Assembly: GCA_034429215.1 (NCBI GenBank)
Contig: DAOUGI010000015.1
Span: 1 to 58,446, forward strand
Direction: 5' to 3'
Length of the DNA stretch: 58,446 nucleotides
Source of the DNA: JAFGOG01 sp034429215
GTDB taxonomy: Bacteria > Chloroflexota > Anaerolineae > JAAYZQ01
Shown here one piece after another: positions 35,801 to 43,266 of the stretch; the first letter of the stretch is position 1, and every line of letters starts with the position of its first letter. Position numbers and translations under genes: made by a program. The notes under the pieces are model-generated. The model saw only the letters and a list, made by a program, of their open reading frames with translations, did no database searches and was not told where the DNA came from.

Positions 35801-35890
35801 TTCCAGGTCATCCCGACCACCGCCTACCAGATGTACTTTCCCGAGGTCTTTGGCCGGAGCGACGGAGCCAGGTTCACCGTCGAGCCATAG
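29849..35890 (+). CDS. Bacterial alpha-2-macroglobulin lipoprotein
   Basis: About 2013 residues. A lipoprotein signal ends in MVLSAC, followed by a Pro/Thr/Ala linker, four SbsA/Big_5-like Ig domains (about 50-450; each with the xFxxPMD and W.F.T pattern), macroglobulin domains (YTDRPIYRPGQTVYFKG near 715), and a thioester domain with WECTEQT (C1507 and Gln), the CxEQ motif that traps attacking proteases by covalent bond. A C-terminal receptor-like domain follows. AAGGAG is 9 bases before the chosen ATG; ATGs at 29843 and 29867 are alternatives. It stands 103 bases after pbpC, the known pairing in which A2M guards the periplasm or cell wall while PBP1C repairs breaches. Confidence 0.93.
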   Translation: MKTGAYMNKALSILILLAMVLSACAQATPVPTVQQAPTAVPTKAATATPAPPTATPMPLPPARLLQRSPAPGEEQPVDAPIEVTFDEPMDQASVEAAFTISPTVKGTFDWPDERTVSFTPAKKLERGTRYQVTIAATARNAEGLAMEESAAFDFSTTGLLEVSQVQPTPDANELDPDTLVTVVFNRPVVSLTSISQQVALPSPLTFMPPVRGEGEWLNTSIYVFRPAEGLLPATEYQARIAAGLTDTTGSVLEEDYVWTFSTLRPAVLATWPEDTFSYMGPTDPISVTFNQPMDHASVQAHFSLKSDGKTIPGAFRWQGGKTPIAAEAMIFTPDEPLPRNATFTAQVTTGAEAKLGAAGTAEDYVWNFTTVKDPGVVRTGPSDGSKDVSPYSSLYITFASPMEREGFLDHLTILPQATTVYTYWEEYDSKVQISFQPKPATAYSVALDAETPDKYGAKLGKPLSIRFTTGDLDPFAGLNTTGSTGTYSTYTDTVIYATYRNVSRLDLGLYRLSPERFMLLNGFGEQSIDRYVFSQDDLVRSWSQPVKAPRNTGALFRFELTGADGRPLPAGLYYLQLTAPEVQKMPNGMPSRYIFVKSGINLTYKQTDDEAMVWATDLATGQPVTGAAVGFYYNRQTTAGTTGITDADGIFLAKGLPNRGLWEASFAMTGQPGDDDFAIAYSSWDDGILPWDFGVESEWWNSRYQGYLYTDRPIYRPGQTVYFKGILRADDDAHYSLPTDVKSVTVLVNDPQGKELFKKELSPNDMGTFFDELTLDAEAPLGYYYMWFENQALEINTGAGFQVAEYRVPEYQVAVTTDRDAYMSGDTIAVSAEATYYFGGPVTNAAVHWSVLSDNYSFSYQCPAGQPCPWYDWTDYDWTSYAGEEYGGYGGLLAEGDAETDAQGRVTFKIPADIGDKRQSQVFTIEASVTDINGQQVSNRTGAIVHKGEFYIGVAPRGYLAEAGEQKQFDLLTVDRGGEPVGDVDLTVTLLQRRWYSVRRQAEDGQFYWDWTVEEIPVMTTTVTTGDDGKAVAALTPKKAGGYKVRAIGRDAQENEIRTATYFWVWGGDEFVSWQQDSNNRITLIADKKEYEVGDTAEILIPSPYSGTVQALVTIERGHLVQAEVRELKGNSEVLRVPITADYVPDIFVSVVIVQGSEQAPDGLAGFKMGLIKLPVAVAAKELTITLTPDKDMAKGEHYGPRQTATYDLLVTDNAGDPVQAELSLRLADLAVLALAGDQGTSLVDTFWRSRGLGVRTSMALVVAMEPYNREIKPGLKGGGGGEEGGLVRSRFADTAFWDPTVRTGKDGKAQVTVELPDNLTTWRMQAKGITADTLVGQTNVDILSSLDLLVRAELPRFFVVGDEAQIGTIVHNNTKDKLSVDVNIAVTGLTLDGPASHTVDIAAGDKAEVTWPVTALPGSEVKVRMWASGGDLYDGREDTLPVYRYSTPEVVATAGRLSEAGLRQEIVQLPSNLDPDLGELTIQIDGSLTAATQDALSYLEHYPWECTEQTVSRFLPNVLTYQVLDEMGLADPELQQKLAQMVGVALQKLYAKQHYDGGWGWWTNDTSNPYLTAYVLHGMLEAHRAGFIVDKKVMAEGASFLRDNLPSVSQVDTHWEANRLSYMLYVLAEYGTTFDSYLSGYLGIAIRLFDDKRHLLDHYGQAYLAVALSLLEPDELQRVNTLLGDLTSAAVMSATSTHWEEAKPDYWNMNTDIRSTAIVLWTMSRLQPDSDLLPNAVRWLMAARQEGHWESTQDTAWSLLGLVQYMRASSEMEGDFSYAIYLNGESLASGEVNKETIAESRKLQVEITKLLVDEANRLVFERQAAQAGQTSKGQLYYSSWLRYYLPADQVQALERGIVVARQYSPVGSPKKYITGAQVGDVIQVKLTIVAPTDLYYVIVEDPLPAGCEGVDMSLKTTSVVGEAPELHNLSAEQQNRWMWDYGYGWWWFSNSEMRDEKVALFADYLPRGTYEYTYLMRASLPGEFQVIPTTAYQMYFPEVFGRSDGARFTVEP

Positions 35891-36064
35891 ATCCTGGCGC
35901 ACGACCGCCGACGCATCCGAGAGGGTCGGCAACGGCTTGGTGTACCACGCCGCCTGGGTGTCGGCGACCACTGCCAGCTTGCGATCAGGCAGCCGGCACC
36001 GCACCTGTAGCAGCATTGTGGGCAGGGTAAGCATTTGGTCAATCTCTTGCCGGAGATGGGCCAA
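35889..36064 (-). pseudogene. Possible transposase C-terminal remnant
   Basis: Minus-strand translation between the convergent A2M and protease genes gives RLPDRKLAVVADTQ and, shortly after, WYTKPLPTLSDASAVVRQDLW, a pattern I associate with the C-terminal part of DDE transposases (WYxxKxxPSFADxLxxLRxxLW). It has no start or upstream domain. The assignment is tentative. Confidence 0.3.
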
Positions 36065-36077
36065 AGCTTACCCTGCT
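36023..36077. repeat. Nested hairpin between convergent genes
   Basis: GCAGGGTAAGC (36023-36033) and GCTTACCCTGC (36067-36077) are perfect 11-bp arms; inside, TTTGG pairs with CCAAA and ATCTC with GAGAT around a 6-base loop, giving one long interrupted stem. No flanking T tract. It may be a bidirectional transcription stop or the end of the decayed insertion sequence. Confidence 0.5.
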
Positions 36078-36159
36078 TTCTCATTTTGTCAAGTGCCATC
36101 CGTCAAGTCTGACCAAGGGTTTTGGAACCCTCAAGGTCTTCGCCGAAGGCTGACAGCTC

Positions 36160-39100
36160 TTAATGCCTCGCCCTCAGCGTTGGCCCGGCCTTGACCTGAA
36201 TTGGCCCGTGCGTGGTGGTGTGGCCATAGATGTCGACATCCTCCAGCAGGTAGTAGTAGGTCTGGCCGGCTTCCACGGCGGCGTCGAGCCACACATACAC
36301 CCAGCCCATGGGCGACCCCGGCGCCTGGCTGGGGATCATCTCGTCGTTCAGCTTGGCGTACGAGCCGTCGGCCGCGTTGGCGCGGTAGAGGTTAAAGCCC
36401 AGGTTGTCGATCTCGGTCACCGTCTCCCACTCGACGTGGATGGCCAACCCCTCCGGCCAGCCCTCGAACCGGGTCAGCTCGACGGCGGTGGGGGCCGGTC
36501 CCTGACCATCCTCGACCTCACCGCCAGCCGCCTGGCCGAACGAGTCGGCGTCGCGGGCTTCGATGCCGCTCGGGCCCGTGGTGCTGTCGTACAGGCGGGC
36601 GCGATAGTATGGCGCCTGGGGTTGGCCGGCCGGGACGTTGACCGTGATATCGTTGTCGCCGTTTGCCACTGTGCCGTCGTACTCCAGCTCGCCATCGGCC
36701 AGATCAAAGGTGCCGTCGCCGTTCCAGTCGAACCACAGCCGCAGCCAGCGGCCGTTAGTTCCCGTGCCCTGGACATTGACCCGCACGGTGCTGGGCAAAC
36801 CAGTCTTGAGGCCGCTGGGGAACGACACCCCGTCATCGCTGTCATCGGTGCCCGGGGCAAAACCGGTGTCGGCCGTCCACAGGGTGCCGAGCCGCAGCGC
36901 GCCACTGCCGGTGTGCCAGGCGATGCCGTAGCTGCTGGACAGGTCGGAATAGTCGGCGGTGGTCGGGGTTACATCCAGGCACTGCTCGATGCTGACGTCG
37001 TCCACGAGAAAACTGCTGTGGGGCAGCTGGTTATCTGTATCTGCCCAAAAGCGTAGCTCCGTAGCGCCGCTGTAGGCGCTCAGATCGATAGCAGTGGCCG
37101 CCACGAACCCGCCCGTGTTGGTGGTGCTACAGAGCTGGTTGGTGCGGACAGACATACCGTTAATTCTCACCTCCGCCCGTTCGTTGGCATTGCAGGTTGT
37201 CCTGGTCGAGCTGATCCAATACCAGTAGTTTAGCATGACGCTGGTCGCCCCAGGGTCGATGGTCACTGACTGCCACACTTGAGAGGTCTCGTTAGAGGCT
37301 CCGCCCATCCAAGCAGAATAAGAGCCACTCCTAGGGTAGTCGGTCGTGACCACAGCATACCCCCCTGTTGAGCTCTCACTCCAGCCCACATTGCGACCGC
37401 CCTCAAAGCCAGGGTACAGGAGAAGCTCTGTGCACGCCGGCGGCGCTGCAGTCCTAAACGCCCGCATAGCCGGGGTTTCAGCACCGCACGCGTTGTTGGC
37501 CCATACTCGCCAGTAGTAAACCGTGTCGGAGCCAAGCATTGCGCCACTGTAGCTCGTGGTGTCGGCGGCTAACGCAGCCGAGCGGACGATGGTGGCAAAG
37601 TCCGGATCGGTGGCGATTTCGATGGTATAGCCTGCCTCGTTGGCGACATTGCTCCACATAAACGTGGGCGTCAACGCCACGCCTGTCGCCCCGTCGAGGG
37701 GCGTGGACAAGGCAGTGGCACCTGGCTTGGCCGCGGACAGGTTGAGGGTCACATTGTCCTGGTGGGTGAGCGCCCCGGCTGTGCCGATGAGGTCGATGGT
37801 GTAGGTTCCCGCGGTCACCCCAGTGGTGCCGATCGTCAAGACACTGCTGCCCGGTGGATCATTGATGGGGTTGACGCTCCACGATTCGGTAGCCCCGGTT
37901 GGCAGGCCGCTAGTGCTGAGTGTCACAGAGCCGCCGAATCCGGCGATCTCGCCCATCGCCACGCTGTAGAGGGCGTCGGCCCCCACACAGGCGCCTTGGC
38001 TTTCGGGTGTGGCCGCCAGGGTAAAGTCGGGGGAGCAATAGTTATCCGGCATGTCGACCACTAGCGCATATCCCGGCCTGGTTCCCTGTGGCACGTTATA
38101 GCCGCTGACGGTGATTGTCCACTCGCCGGCCGCTGGCGATTGGAGGTAGATGCTTTCCACGTTGTTCACGCTGTCAGCCGAACCACCGCTCGTGCTCCAG
38201 CCATTGGTGAACACATTGCCACGGTAGACCGTGCTGTCCGGCGCGGTCACGGTCAAGTTCAGGTTATTGACCAGTGCCCCGCCGGACACCGTAGTGCCAG
38301 GGTAATCAGTCCAAACCAGGGTAACCTTCAGGGTAGGCGCAGTGCACACCTCGTAATTGTAGGTATGGCTGCCGCCGGTCTGCAGGCCACTGCCATCAGC
38401 GATGTCGTGATAGGCATGGCTGCCATCGGTGGCGTTGGCCACATTCACCCGGCCCCAGCCCTGGATCGAGTTCGGCAGTTGGGGCTGTTGCTCCAGAGGG
38501 CTGGAATACTGACCCGGGTGTATGTTGACGGCCGAGTTGATGAGAGTTGCTTTGATCAGCGCCGAGCTGGGCGTAACCCCCTCGATATCGGTATACCAGT
38601 CGCGGATGAGGGCGACAGCCCCTGCCGTCAAGGGAGTGGACATGCTAGTGCCGCCCATATACTGGTAGTATTGGCTCGGCCCGGCTCCCCAACCGCTGCC
38701 CACCCCGGTGGCAGCCTGTGACTTGGTCGACAGGATATTCGACCCAGGCGCGACGACGTCCGGCTTGAGCCGACCACCATCGGTCGGTCCCCGGCTGGAA
38801 AAGGCCATCATGCCGTCCTCATTGTCCGATATGCGATCGCTATTGATAGGATCCACGGGGTAATCAGACCAACAGGTGCCCCAGGTAGAGCAGGGGCCGC
38901 CAGGGTTCAGCCCACCGGTGAGGCGATAGTTCTCAGAGCCCCCTACGGTGATGCAGTTCTTGGCCGTGCCCGGGGCGCTCATGGAGTCAGAGTCGATAAA
39001 ACCGTCCGAATTGCTGTCGATCCCCTCATTGCCGGCCGCGAACAGGATGGTATATTCTTTGTGGTTCCACATGTATTCATCGGTATTCTGCGAATCTGTG

Positions 39101-40239
39101 GTGTATTGGCCACTAACCGCTGCCCCCCAGCTATTGGTGTGAATGTGCGCGCCCGCCGTCTGTGCCTGAGCAAAGAGGTCATTGAGGTCGGTGGGCAATC
39201 CACCAAGGCCGCAGGAACTATCCATGACAGACTGGAAAACCAGGCCGGCCTGCGGCGCCAAACCGGCGTACGAGCCGCCATAGCTGGGCATACCAGTACT
39301 GCCCGAGCGGCAACCGTTGCCCAGCACCGAGCCGGTCACGTGCGTGCCGTGACCGCCGGAAGACGTCCCGCAACTATCGCTCCAGTTGTTGGTCCGGCCC
39401 AAGGCGAAGGTAGCCTTGATGCGCCCCGTACCCGTGCAGCCGGTCGGGCTGCCCAGGAAATCCTGGGCCAGAGTGCTTAAACTGCCCGTATCGAGTCCGG
39501 TGTCGCTCACGGCCACCACCTGACCAGCGCCGTACAGCCCTAGGTCACTCCACACTGTCTCGGCGTCCATGATCGTGCTGCTGCGCGCCACGTCGTTGAA
39601 AAGCACACGCTCGTAGAACGGCTCGATCCAGCGCACAGCCGGAACGCGGGCCAGCGCGTCCAAATGCGATGCGTCAATCGTCAAGCGCATCAAGCCGCCA
39701 ATCGACTGTTGCGAGCGGCTCTGCACCTGAGCACCAAGCTGCACAAGCTGTTCCAAAACAGCATCTACTGGCTCGGTGGGAAAAGTCTGAACATTCAGGT
39801 CCAGCAAACCATCGGCATCTGCCAGGTCAGGGCTGAGCTTGTAGGCCGGCTCGTACGGTCCGATCCACACCACCTCGGCCAGCTTTTCCACCCTGGCCCG
39901 CGTGGCCTCGTCCATATAGACCACAAAGGCGAAATCGGGTATGTAATCGAGCACTGTGCCGCCGAGCGAGATGACGGCAGCCTTCCACTCTTCGTAGATC
40001 GGGCCCTGGAACTGGACGATGTGGTAACCGGGACCGTCCTGAGCATCCCTGCCAACGGCCAATTCCGGCGATATGGTCAAGGTCTCACCCTTGACCGGCA
40101 CAAAGGTTCCCACCAGCAGCCGGATCGGGTTGCCAGTGTATCGCTCTGGCGCCTGGGCGCTTTCGCCGGGAACGCTGACTCCAAAAAGGACAATCCCCAC
40201 CAATCCGACCAGCACCAAACAGCGAATAGTTTTGTTCAC
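36160..40239 (-). CDS. Secreted S8 (subtilisin-like) protease with FN3 and GEVED domains
   Basis: A 1359-residue secreted protease. Signal peptide 1-29; propeptide region to about 215; S8 domain about 235-640 with the triad D246 (VSDTGLDTG), H297 (GGHGTH) and S532 (GGTSMSTP) and oxyanion Asn in AAGNEG. After it: a P-domain/CARDB-like beta region (HTYNYEVCTAPTLKVTLVWTD, shown by VTLVWTDYPG), an FN3 domain (PLDGATGVALTPTFMW), a jelly-roll region with paired cysteines, a GEVED domain (DADSFGQAAGGEVEDG) and a C-terminal beta-sandwich. The GTG start has AAGGAGG 9 bases upstream. Probably degrades extracellular protein. Confidence 0.92.
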   Translation of the reverse strand: MNKTIRCLVLVGLVGIVLFGVSVPGESAQAPERYTGNPIRLLVGTFVPVKGETLTISPELAVGRDAQDGPGYHIVQFQGPIYEEWKAAVISLGGTVLDYIPDFAFVVYMDEATRARVEKLAEVVWIGPYEPAYKLSPDLADADGLLDLNVQTFPTEPVDAVLEQLVQLGAQVQSRSQQSIGGLMRLTIDASHLDALARVPAVRWIEPFYERVLFNDVARSSTIMDAETVWSDLGLYGAGQVVAVSDTGLDTGSLSTLAQDFLGSPTGCTGTGRIKATFALGRTNNWSDSCGTSSGGHGTHVTGSVLGNGCRSGSTGMPSYGGSYAGLAPQAGLVFQSVMDSSCGLGGLPTDLNDLFAQAQTAGAHIHTNSWGAAVSGQYTTDSQNTDEYMWNHKEYTILFAAGNEGIDSNSDGFIDSDSMSAPGTAKNCITVGGSENYRLTGGLNPGGPCSTWGTCWSDYPVDPINSDRISDNEDGMMAFSSRGPTDGGRLKPDVVAPGSNILSTKSQAATGVGSGWGAGPSQYYQYMGGTSMSTPLTAGAVALIRDWYTDIEGVTPSSALIKATLINSAVNIHPGQYSSPLEQQPQLPNSIQGWGRVNVANATDGSHAYHDIADGSGLQTGGSHTYNYEVCTAPTLKVTLVWTDYPGTTVSGGALVNNLNLTVTAPDSTVYRGNVFTNGWSTSGGSADSVNNVESIYLQSPAAGEWTITVSGYNVPQGTRPGYALVVDMPDNYCSPDFTLAATPESQGACVGADALYSVAMGEIAGFGGSVTLSTSGLPTGATESWSVNPINDPPGSSVLTIGTTGVTAGTYTIDLIGTAGALTHQDNVTLNLSAAKPGATALSTPLDGATGVALTPTFMWSNVANEAGYTIEIATDPDFATIVRSAALAADTTSYSGAMLGSDTVYYWRVWANNACGAETPAMRAFRTAAPPACTELLLYPGFEGGRNVGWSESSTGGYAVVTTDYPRSGSYSAWMGGASNETSQVWQSVTIDPGATSVMLNYWYWISSTRTTCNANERAEVRINGMSVRTNQLCSTTNTGGFVAATAIDLSAYSGATELRFWADTDNQLPHSSFLVDDVSIEQCLDVTPTTADYSDLSSSYGIAWHTGSGALRLGTLWTADTGFAPGTDDSDDGVSFPSGLKTGLPSTVRVNVQGTGTNGRWLRLWFDWNGDGTFDLADGELEYDGTVANGDNDITVNVPAGQPQAPYYRARLYDSTTGPSGIEARDADSFGQAAGGEVEDGQGPAPTAVELTRFEGWPEGLAIHVEWETVTEIDNLGFNLYRANAADGSYAKLNDEMIPSQAPGSPMGWVYVWLDAAVEAGQTYYYLLEDVDIYGHTTTHGPIQVKAGPTLRARH

Positions 40240-40362
40240 AGCACACGACCTCCTTGTCGAAGATATGTTTCCTCCTCTCCCCTCCGTGCAGCTCACCCTA
40301 ATGCCCTTATCGGGTATTGCTATTCTAGCATGCGGCGCACCCCAGGTCAATAGGAAAGAAGT

Positions 40363-40400
40363 ACAAAAGGCCCCAAGGGTTTGTCGAAACCCTTGGGGCC
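40363..40400 (-). terminator. Intrinsic terminator of the DsrE-TusA-DsrMK-like operon
   Basis: A perfect 14-bp stem (40369-40382 with 40387-40400, 4-base loop) followed on the minus strand by TTTTGT. It lies 20 bases after the stop of the Fe-S protein gene at 40420. Confidence 0.88.
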
Positions 40401-40419
40401 CATGCTGTCTATCTAGGTT

Positions 40420-41691
40420 CTAGACCACGAGCGCTTTGACCGCCAGCTCGGCCAGGCCCATCACCTGCACCCCCAGCTCATAGTGCTCGCTCAGCTCGGT
40501 GAGCTGGTGCCGGCAGTTGTCGCACGAGGCGATGACCATGCTCGCCCCGGTAGCCCGCACCTGCTCGGCCTTGGGCCCGCCCGCCTTGAGGCGGATGTCC
40601 TCCCACTCGGGCATGGCCACCAGGCCGCTGCCCGCGCCGCAGCAAAAGCCGCGTTCGCGGTTGGGGGTCATCTCCCGGAAATCCTCGACGGCGGCCCGCA
40701 CCACCCGGCGCGGCTCTTCGAACAGCCCGCCCTTGCGGCCCAGGTTGCACGAGTCGTGCAGCGTCACCGGCTCGGGGTTGTTGGCCCGGTTCAGATTGAG
40801 CCGGCCGGCGCGGACATATTCGTCCATCACCTCCAGGATGCTGCGCACCCGGAAAGGCAGCGGCCCGCCGAACCACTTGGGTGCCTCCCAGCGCATGGCG
40901 TGGTAGGCGTGCCCGCACTCGGCCAGGACGATCTCCTCCACCTTGAGTCGTTTCGCTTCATTCAGGATCCGCTCGGTGATCCGCTTGGCCTTGGGGACGT
41001 CGCCGATGTAGGTGGCATAGTTGGCCGCCTCGAACATGCTGATCGTCCACGACTCGCCCACGGCGTTGAACACCGTCGCCGGCGGGGTGATGGTGTGCGC
41101 GCCCGACAGGGGCACGTACAGGATCTTGGCCCCTTCCACCTCCACCGGGATGCTCGCCTTGTCATTGCCCAGGCGATCCTTCACCTCGACCTCCAGCTCC
41201 TTGAGCTGCTCCAGGAAGAACTCTTTGAAAAAGTCGAGGTTCTCTTCCCGAGCCAGGGCCGCGTCGGCCAGTTGGACCAGCATCTCGGGCGCCTTGCCCG
41301 CCGCCAGCAGCACCCCGCGGGCGGCCAGCAGGATCTGCGCCGTGTCGACGGCCAGCGGGCAGTTGGCCATGCACCGGTCGCACAGGGTGCAGTTGCGGTA
41401 GGCGATCTCGACCCACTCGTCCAGCTCTGCTTCGGTCAGCTCCCTGGCTCCCGTCCAGCGCGGAAAAACGCGGCTCATCCAATCGTGGTGCCGCTTGTAG
41501 ACGCGCCGCACCCGCTCGGCCTTGGCCACCGGGGTGATAGTGGGGTCTTTGGTCGCCAAATAGTAGTGGCACTGATCGACGCACCAGCCGCAGTGGGTGC
41601 ACAGGTTCGAGGAAGCCACGCCGACCGTCTTGTTGTAGCGCTTGTCCAGCTCCTGGAGGGCCAGTTTCAGGGCATCGTTCTGCTCGCTCAC
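40420..41691 (-). CDS. DsrK/HdrD-like Fe-S and CCG-domain protein
   Basis: A 423-residue cytosolic Fe-S protein. Two [4Fe-4S] motifs lie near the N-terminus (CTHCGWCVDQC and CTLCDRCMANC). Of the two CCG domains, the C-terminal one is intact (HDSCNLG, FCCGAGSG, SCDNC), so a thiol/disulfide-active cluster can form; the first is degenerate, keeping only ECGHAYH. This matches DsrK/TmcB and HdrD relatives that exchange electrons between a quinone-linked membrane subunit and a disulfide or sulfur carrier. The GTG start was chosen for AGGAGG 6 bases upstream; it overlaps the stop of the membrane subunit (GTGA). An intrinsic terminator follows. Confidence 0.88.
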   Translation of the reverse strand: MSEQNDALKLALQELDKRYNKTVGVASSNLCTHCGWCVDQCHYYLATKDPTITPVAKAERVRRVYKRHHDWMSRVFPRWTGARELTEAELDEWVEIAYRNCTLCDRCMANCPLAVDTAQILLAARGVLLAAGKAPEMLVQLADAALAREENLDFFKEFFLEQLKELEVEVKDRLGNDKASIPVEVEGAKILYVPLSGAHTITPPATVFNAVGESWTISMFEAANYATYIGDVPKAKRITERILNEAKRLKVEEIVLAECGHAYHAMRWEAPKWFGGPLPFRVRSILEVMDEYVRAGRLNLNRANNPEPVTLHDSCNLGRKGGLFEEPRRVVRAAVEDFREMTPNRERGFCCGAGSGLVAMPEWEDIRLKAGGPKAEQVRATGASMVIASCDNCRHQLTELSEHYELGVQVMGLAELAVKALVV

Positions 41692-42338
41692 TTGGTGCCT
41701 CCTGTTCTCGGCATCACACCCCGCCGCCCATAGCGCACCCCCATGAGCACGCGGGCAAAGAACCAGTACACATAGTGCGAGATCTTGCTGAACGGCACAT
41801 AGAACAGGAACGCCGCCGTCACCAAAAAGTAGGCCAGCCGCCACCCGTCCGTGCCGACCACCAAAGTCATGAAAGTCAGAAAAAAGAAGACCTCCACCGC
41901 GACCAGCGAGAAATAGTCGTCAAGCGTGCTGACCACCCGCAGAGTGGGGTCGGTGAACCGCCGCCACAGCCGGATGGCGCCGACGACCAGCGCCAGGGCC
42001 ACAAAGACGGCGAATATGATCCGGACCGGTTGGGTCATGATCTGGGGGGCGAACGGCAGGGTAAAGGTCGACAGGATGGCCAGCCCTGCCCCGATGTGAT
42101 ACAAGCCAAACTCCAGCCAGCGGGCCCAGTGCTGCGTGGCAGAGCTCATCATGTTCGGCACCACGGTCGCAGCGTAGGAATAGGCCACGCCGGCGCCGGG
42201 GCTGCCCTTGGCCGGGGCGTTCTCCCATTTCAAAGGCAACCGCGCTATAGTCCAGGCCTTGATGGCATACATGAGTCCGAAGAAGGACAGAGCGATGATC
42301 TGCAAGTCCATCTCGGCAAAGTGCAAGATCTCTTCCAT
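41688..42338 (-). CDS. DsrM/NarI-like membrane subunit
   Basis: A 216-residue membrane protein with five hydrophobic helices (about 10-32, 75-97, 104-122, 143-165, 170-190), the layout of NarI/DsrM cytochrome b subunits. Histidines that could bind heme are in QHWARWLEFGLYHIG and SKISHYVYWFF. It would pass electrons between menaquinone and the Fe-S partner encoded immediately downstream (4-base overlap). A strong hairpin at 42374-42408 separates it from tusA. Confidence 0.8.
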   Translation of the reverse strand: MEEILHFAEMDLQIIALSFFGLMYAIKAWTIARLPLKWENAPAKGSPGAGVAYSYAATVVPNMMSSATQHWARWLEFGLYHIGAGLAILSTFTLPFAPQIMTQPVRIIFAVFVALALVVGAIRLWRRFTDPTLRVVSTLDDYFSLVAVEVFFFLTFMTLVVGTDGWRLAYFLVTAAFLFYVPFSKISHYVYWFFARVLMGVRYGRRGVMPRTGGTK

Positions 42339-42373
42339 TGCCTTGGTTCCTCCTCGTCGAGAATCTCGGCGCT

Positions 42374-42408
42374 CAGACCCCCGAGGCCAGGCCGGTCTCG
42401 GGGGTCTG
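42374..42408. repeat. Intercistronic hairpin between tusA and the membrane subunit gene
   Basis: CAGACCCCCGAG (42374-42385) and CTCGGGGGTCTG (42397-42408), 12-bp perfect stem with an 11-base loop. On the transcribed minus strand no T tract follows, so it more likely marks RNA processing, stabilisation or partial termination inside the operon. Confidence 0.6.
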
Positions 42409-42420
42409 AAAAAGCCGGGG

Positions 42421-42663
42421 TTACTTGAGGCGCTTGACCCAGAAGGTGATGACCTTCCCCTCGCGCTCCATCTTGATCAGCTCGTTGCCCGTGCTCTTGG
42501 CCCAGGCGGGAATGTCGGCCATGACGCCAGGGTCGGTGGCCGTGGCCTCGATGATGGCTCCTACGTCCACCTTCTTGATGGCGCCGGCGATCTTGACCAC
42601 CGGCATGGGGCACAGCAGACCCTTCAGGTCCAACACCACGGTTGGGGTTACGTTCTCGGACAT
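42421..42663 (-). CDS. tusA: TusA-family sulfur carrier
   Basis: An 80-residue TusA/SirA-like protein. The N-terminal strand ends in LDLKGLLCPMPVVK, the CPxP motif whose cysteine carries persulfide sulfur. AGGAGG lies 4 bases before the ATG. It is 52 bases after the dsrE-like gene and before the DsrMK-like pair, the order seen where TusA hands sulfur between DsrE-type proteins and a heterodisulfide-reductase-like complex. Standard length; cytosolic. Confidence 0.93.
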   Translation of the reverse strand: MSENVTPTVVLDLKGLLCPMPVVKIAGAIKKVDVGAIIEATATDPGVMADIPAWAKSTGNELIKMEREGKVITFWVKRLK

Positions 42664-42715
42664 GTTTCCTCCTTTTTTGAACCTTATTGTTTTTCTTCTG
42701 TCCCGACGCTGCGGG

Positions 42716-43192
42716 CTAGATAAACATTGTCTTGCCCTGCAACGCCAGGTTGCAGTAGGTCGCAGCGCCGACGACATCAGCCACCTCGTCGATCAGGTCT
42801 TCGCGCTTGACCCCCATGACGTCCATGCTCATCTGGCATGCCAGCAGCCTGACGCCCAGGTCGAGCGCCGTCTGCCGCAGCTCGGGCAGCGACGTCACAC
42901 CCTTGTCCCTCATCATCTTTTTGAACAGCCAGCGCCCTATGCCCCCGAAGTTGAGCCTGGAGGGCCCGATGCGGTCGATGCCGCCCCGGTTCATAAGGCC
43001 CAGCATTCGTTCAAAGAAACTGCTGCCCGTCAGATTGCCCTTCTGGATTGCCTTCAGGCCCCAGAACGTGAAGAACATGGTGGTATCGCGCCCCATGGAA
43101 GCAGCGGTGGTGGCAATGATAAAGCCCGCCATCACCTTGTCCATGTCCCCACTACAAATGACCATTGAGCACTTCTCGAGCTCTTCGCTCAT
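42716..43192 (-). CDS. DsrE-family (DsrE2-like) sulfurtransferase
   Basis: A 158-residue DsrE/DsrF-like protein. Features: IICSGDMDKVMAGFIIATTA, a hydrophobic FFTFWGLKAI segment typical of the DsrE2/peroxiredoxin-family protein group, a GGIDRIGPSRLNFGGIG linker, and the candidate active cysteine in VRLLACQMSMDVMGV. AGGAGG precedes the ATG. First structural gene after the PocR-type regulator at 43267-44058, from which it is separated by a hairpin. Expected to bind and transfer sulfur with TusA. Confidence 0.88.
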   Translation of the reverse strand: MSEELEKCSMVICSGDMDKVMAGFIIATTAASMGRDTTMFFTFWGLKAIQKGNLTGSSFFERMLGLMNRGGIDRIGPSRLNFGGIGRWLFKKMMRDKGVTSLPELRQTALDLGVRLLACQMSMDVMGVKREDLIDEVADVVGAATYCNLALQGKTMFI

Positions 43193-43226
43193 TTCGGACC
43201 TCCTCGTCTTGATGATTTATCTCATT

Positions 43227-43261
43227 CATAAACCCGGTTTCTGACAGTAACCGGGTTTATG
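43227..43261. repeat. Hairpin between PocR regulator and dsrE
   Basis: CATAAACCCGGTT (43227-43239) and AACCGGGTTTATG (43249-43261), 13-bp perfect stem with a 9-base loop, starting 6 bases after the regulator stop. No T run follows on the minus strand. It may terminate most regulator transcripts or serve as an operator for the dsrE operon. Confidence 0.6.
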
Positions 43262-43266
43262 CCACT

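Noticed and set aside
42374..42408. Intrinsic terminator inside the tusA operon
   Set aside because: On the transcribed strand the stem is followed by AGCGCC, not by a T tract; kept as an intercistronic hairpin only.
40420..43192. Classical dissimilatory sulfite reductase operon
   Set aside because: DsrA, DsrB and DsrC are absent; only DsrE-, M- and K-like proteins plus TusA are present.
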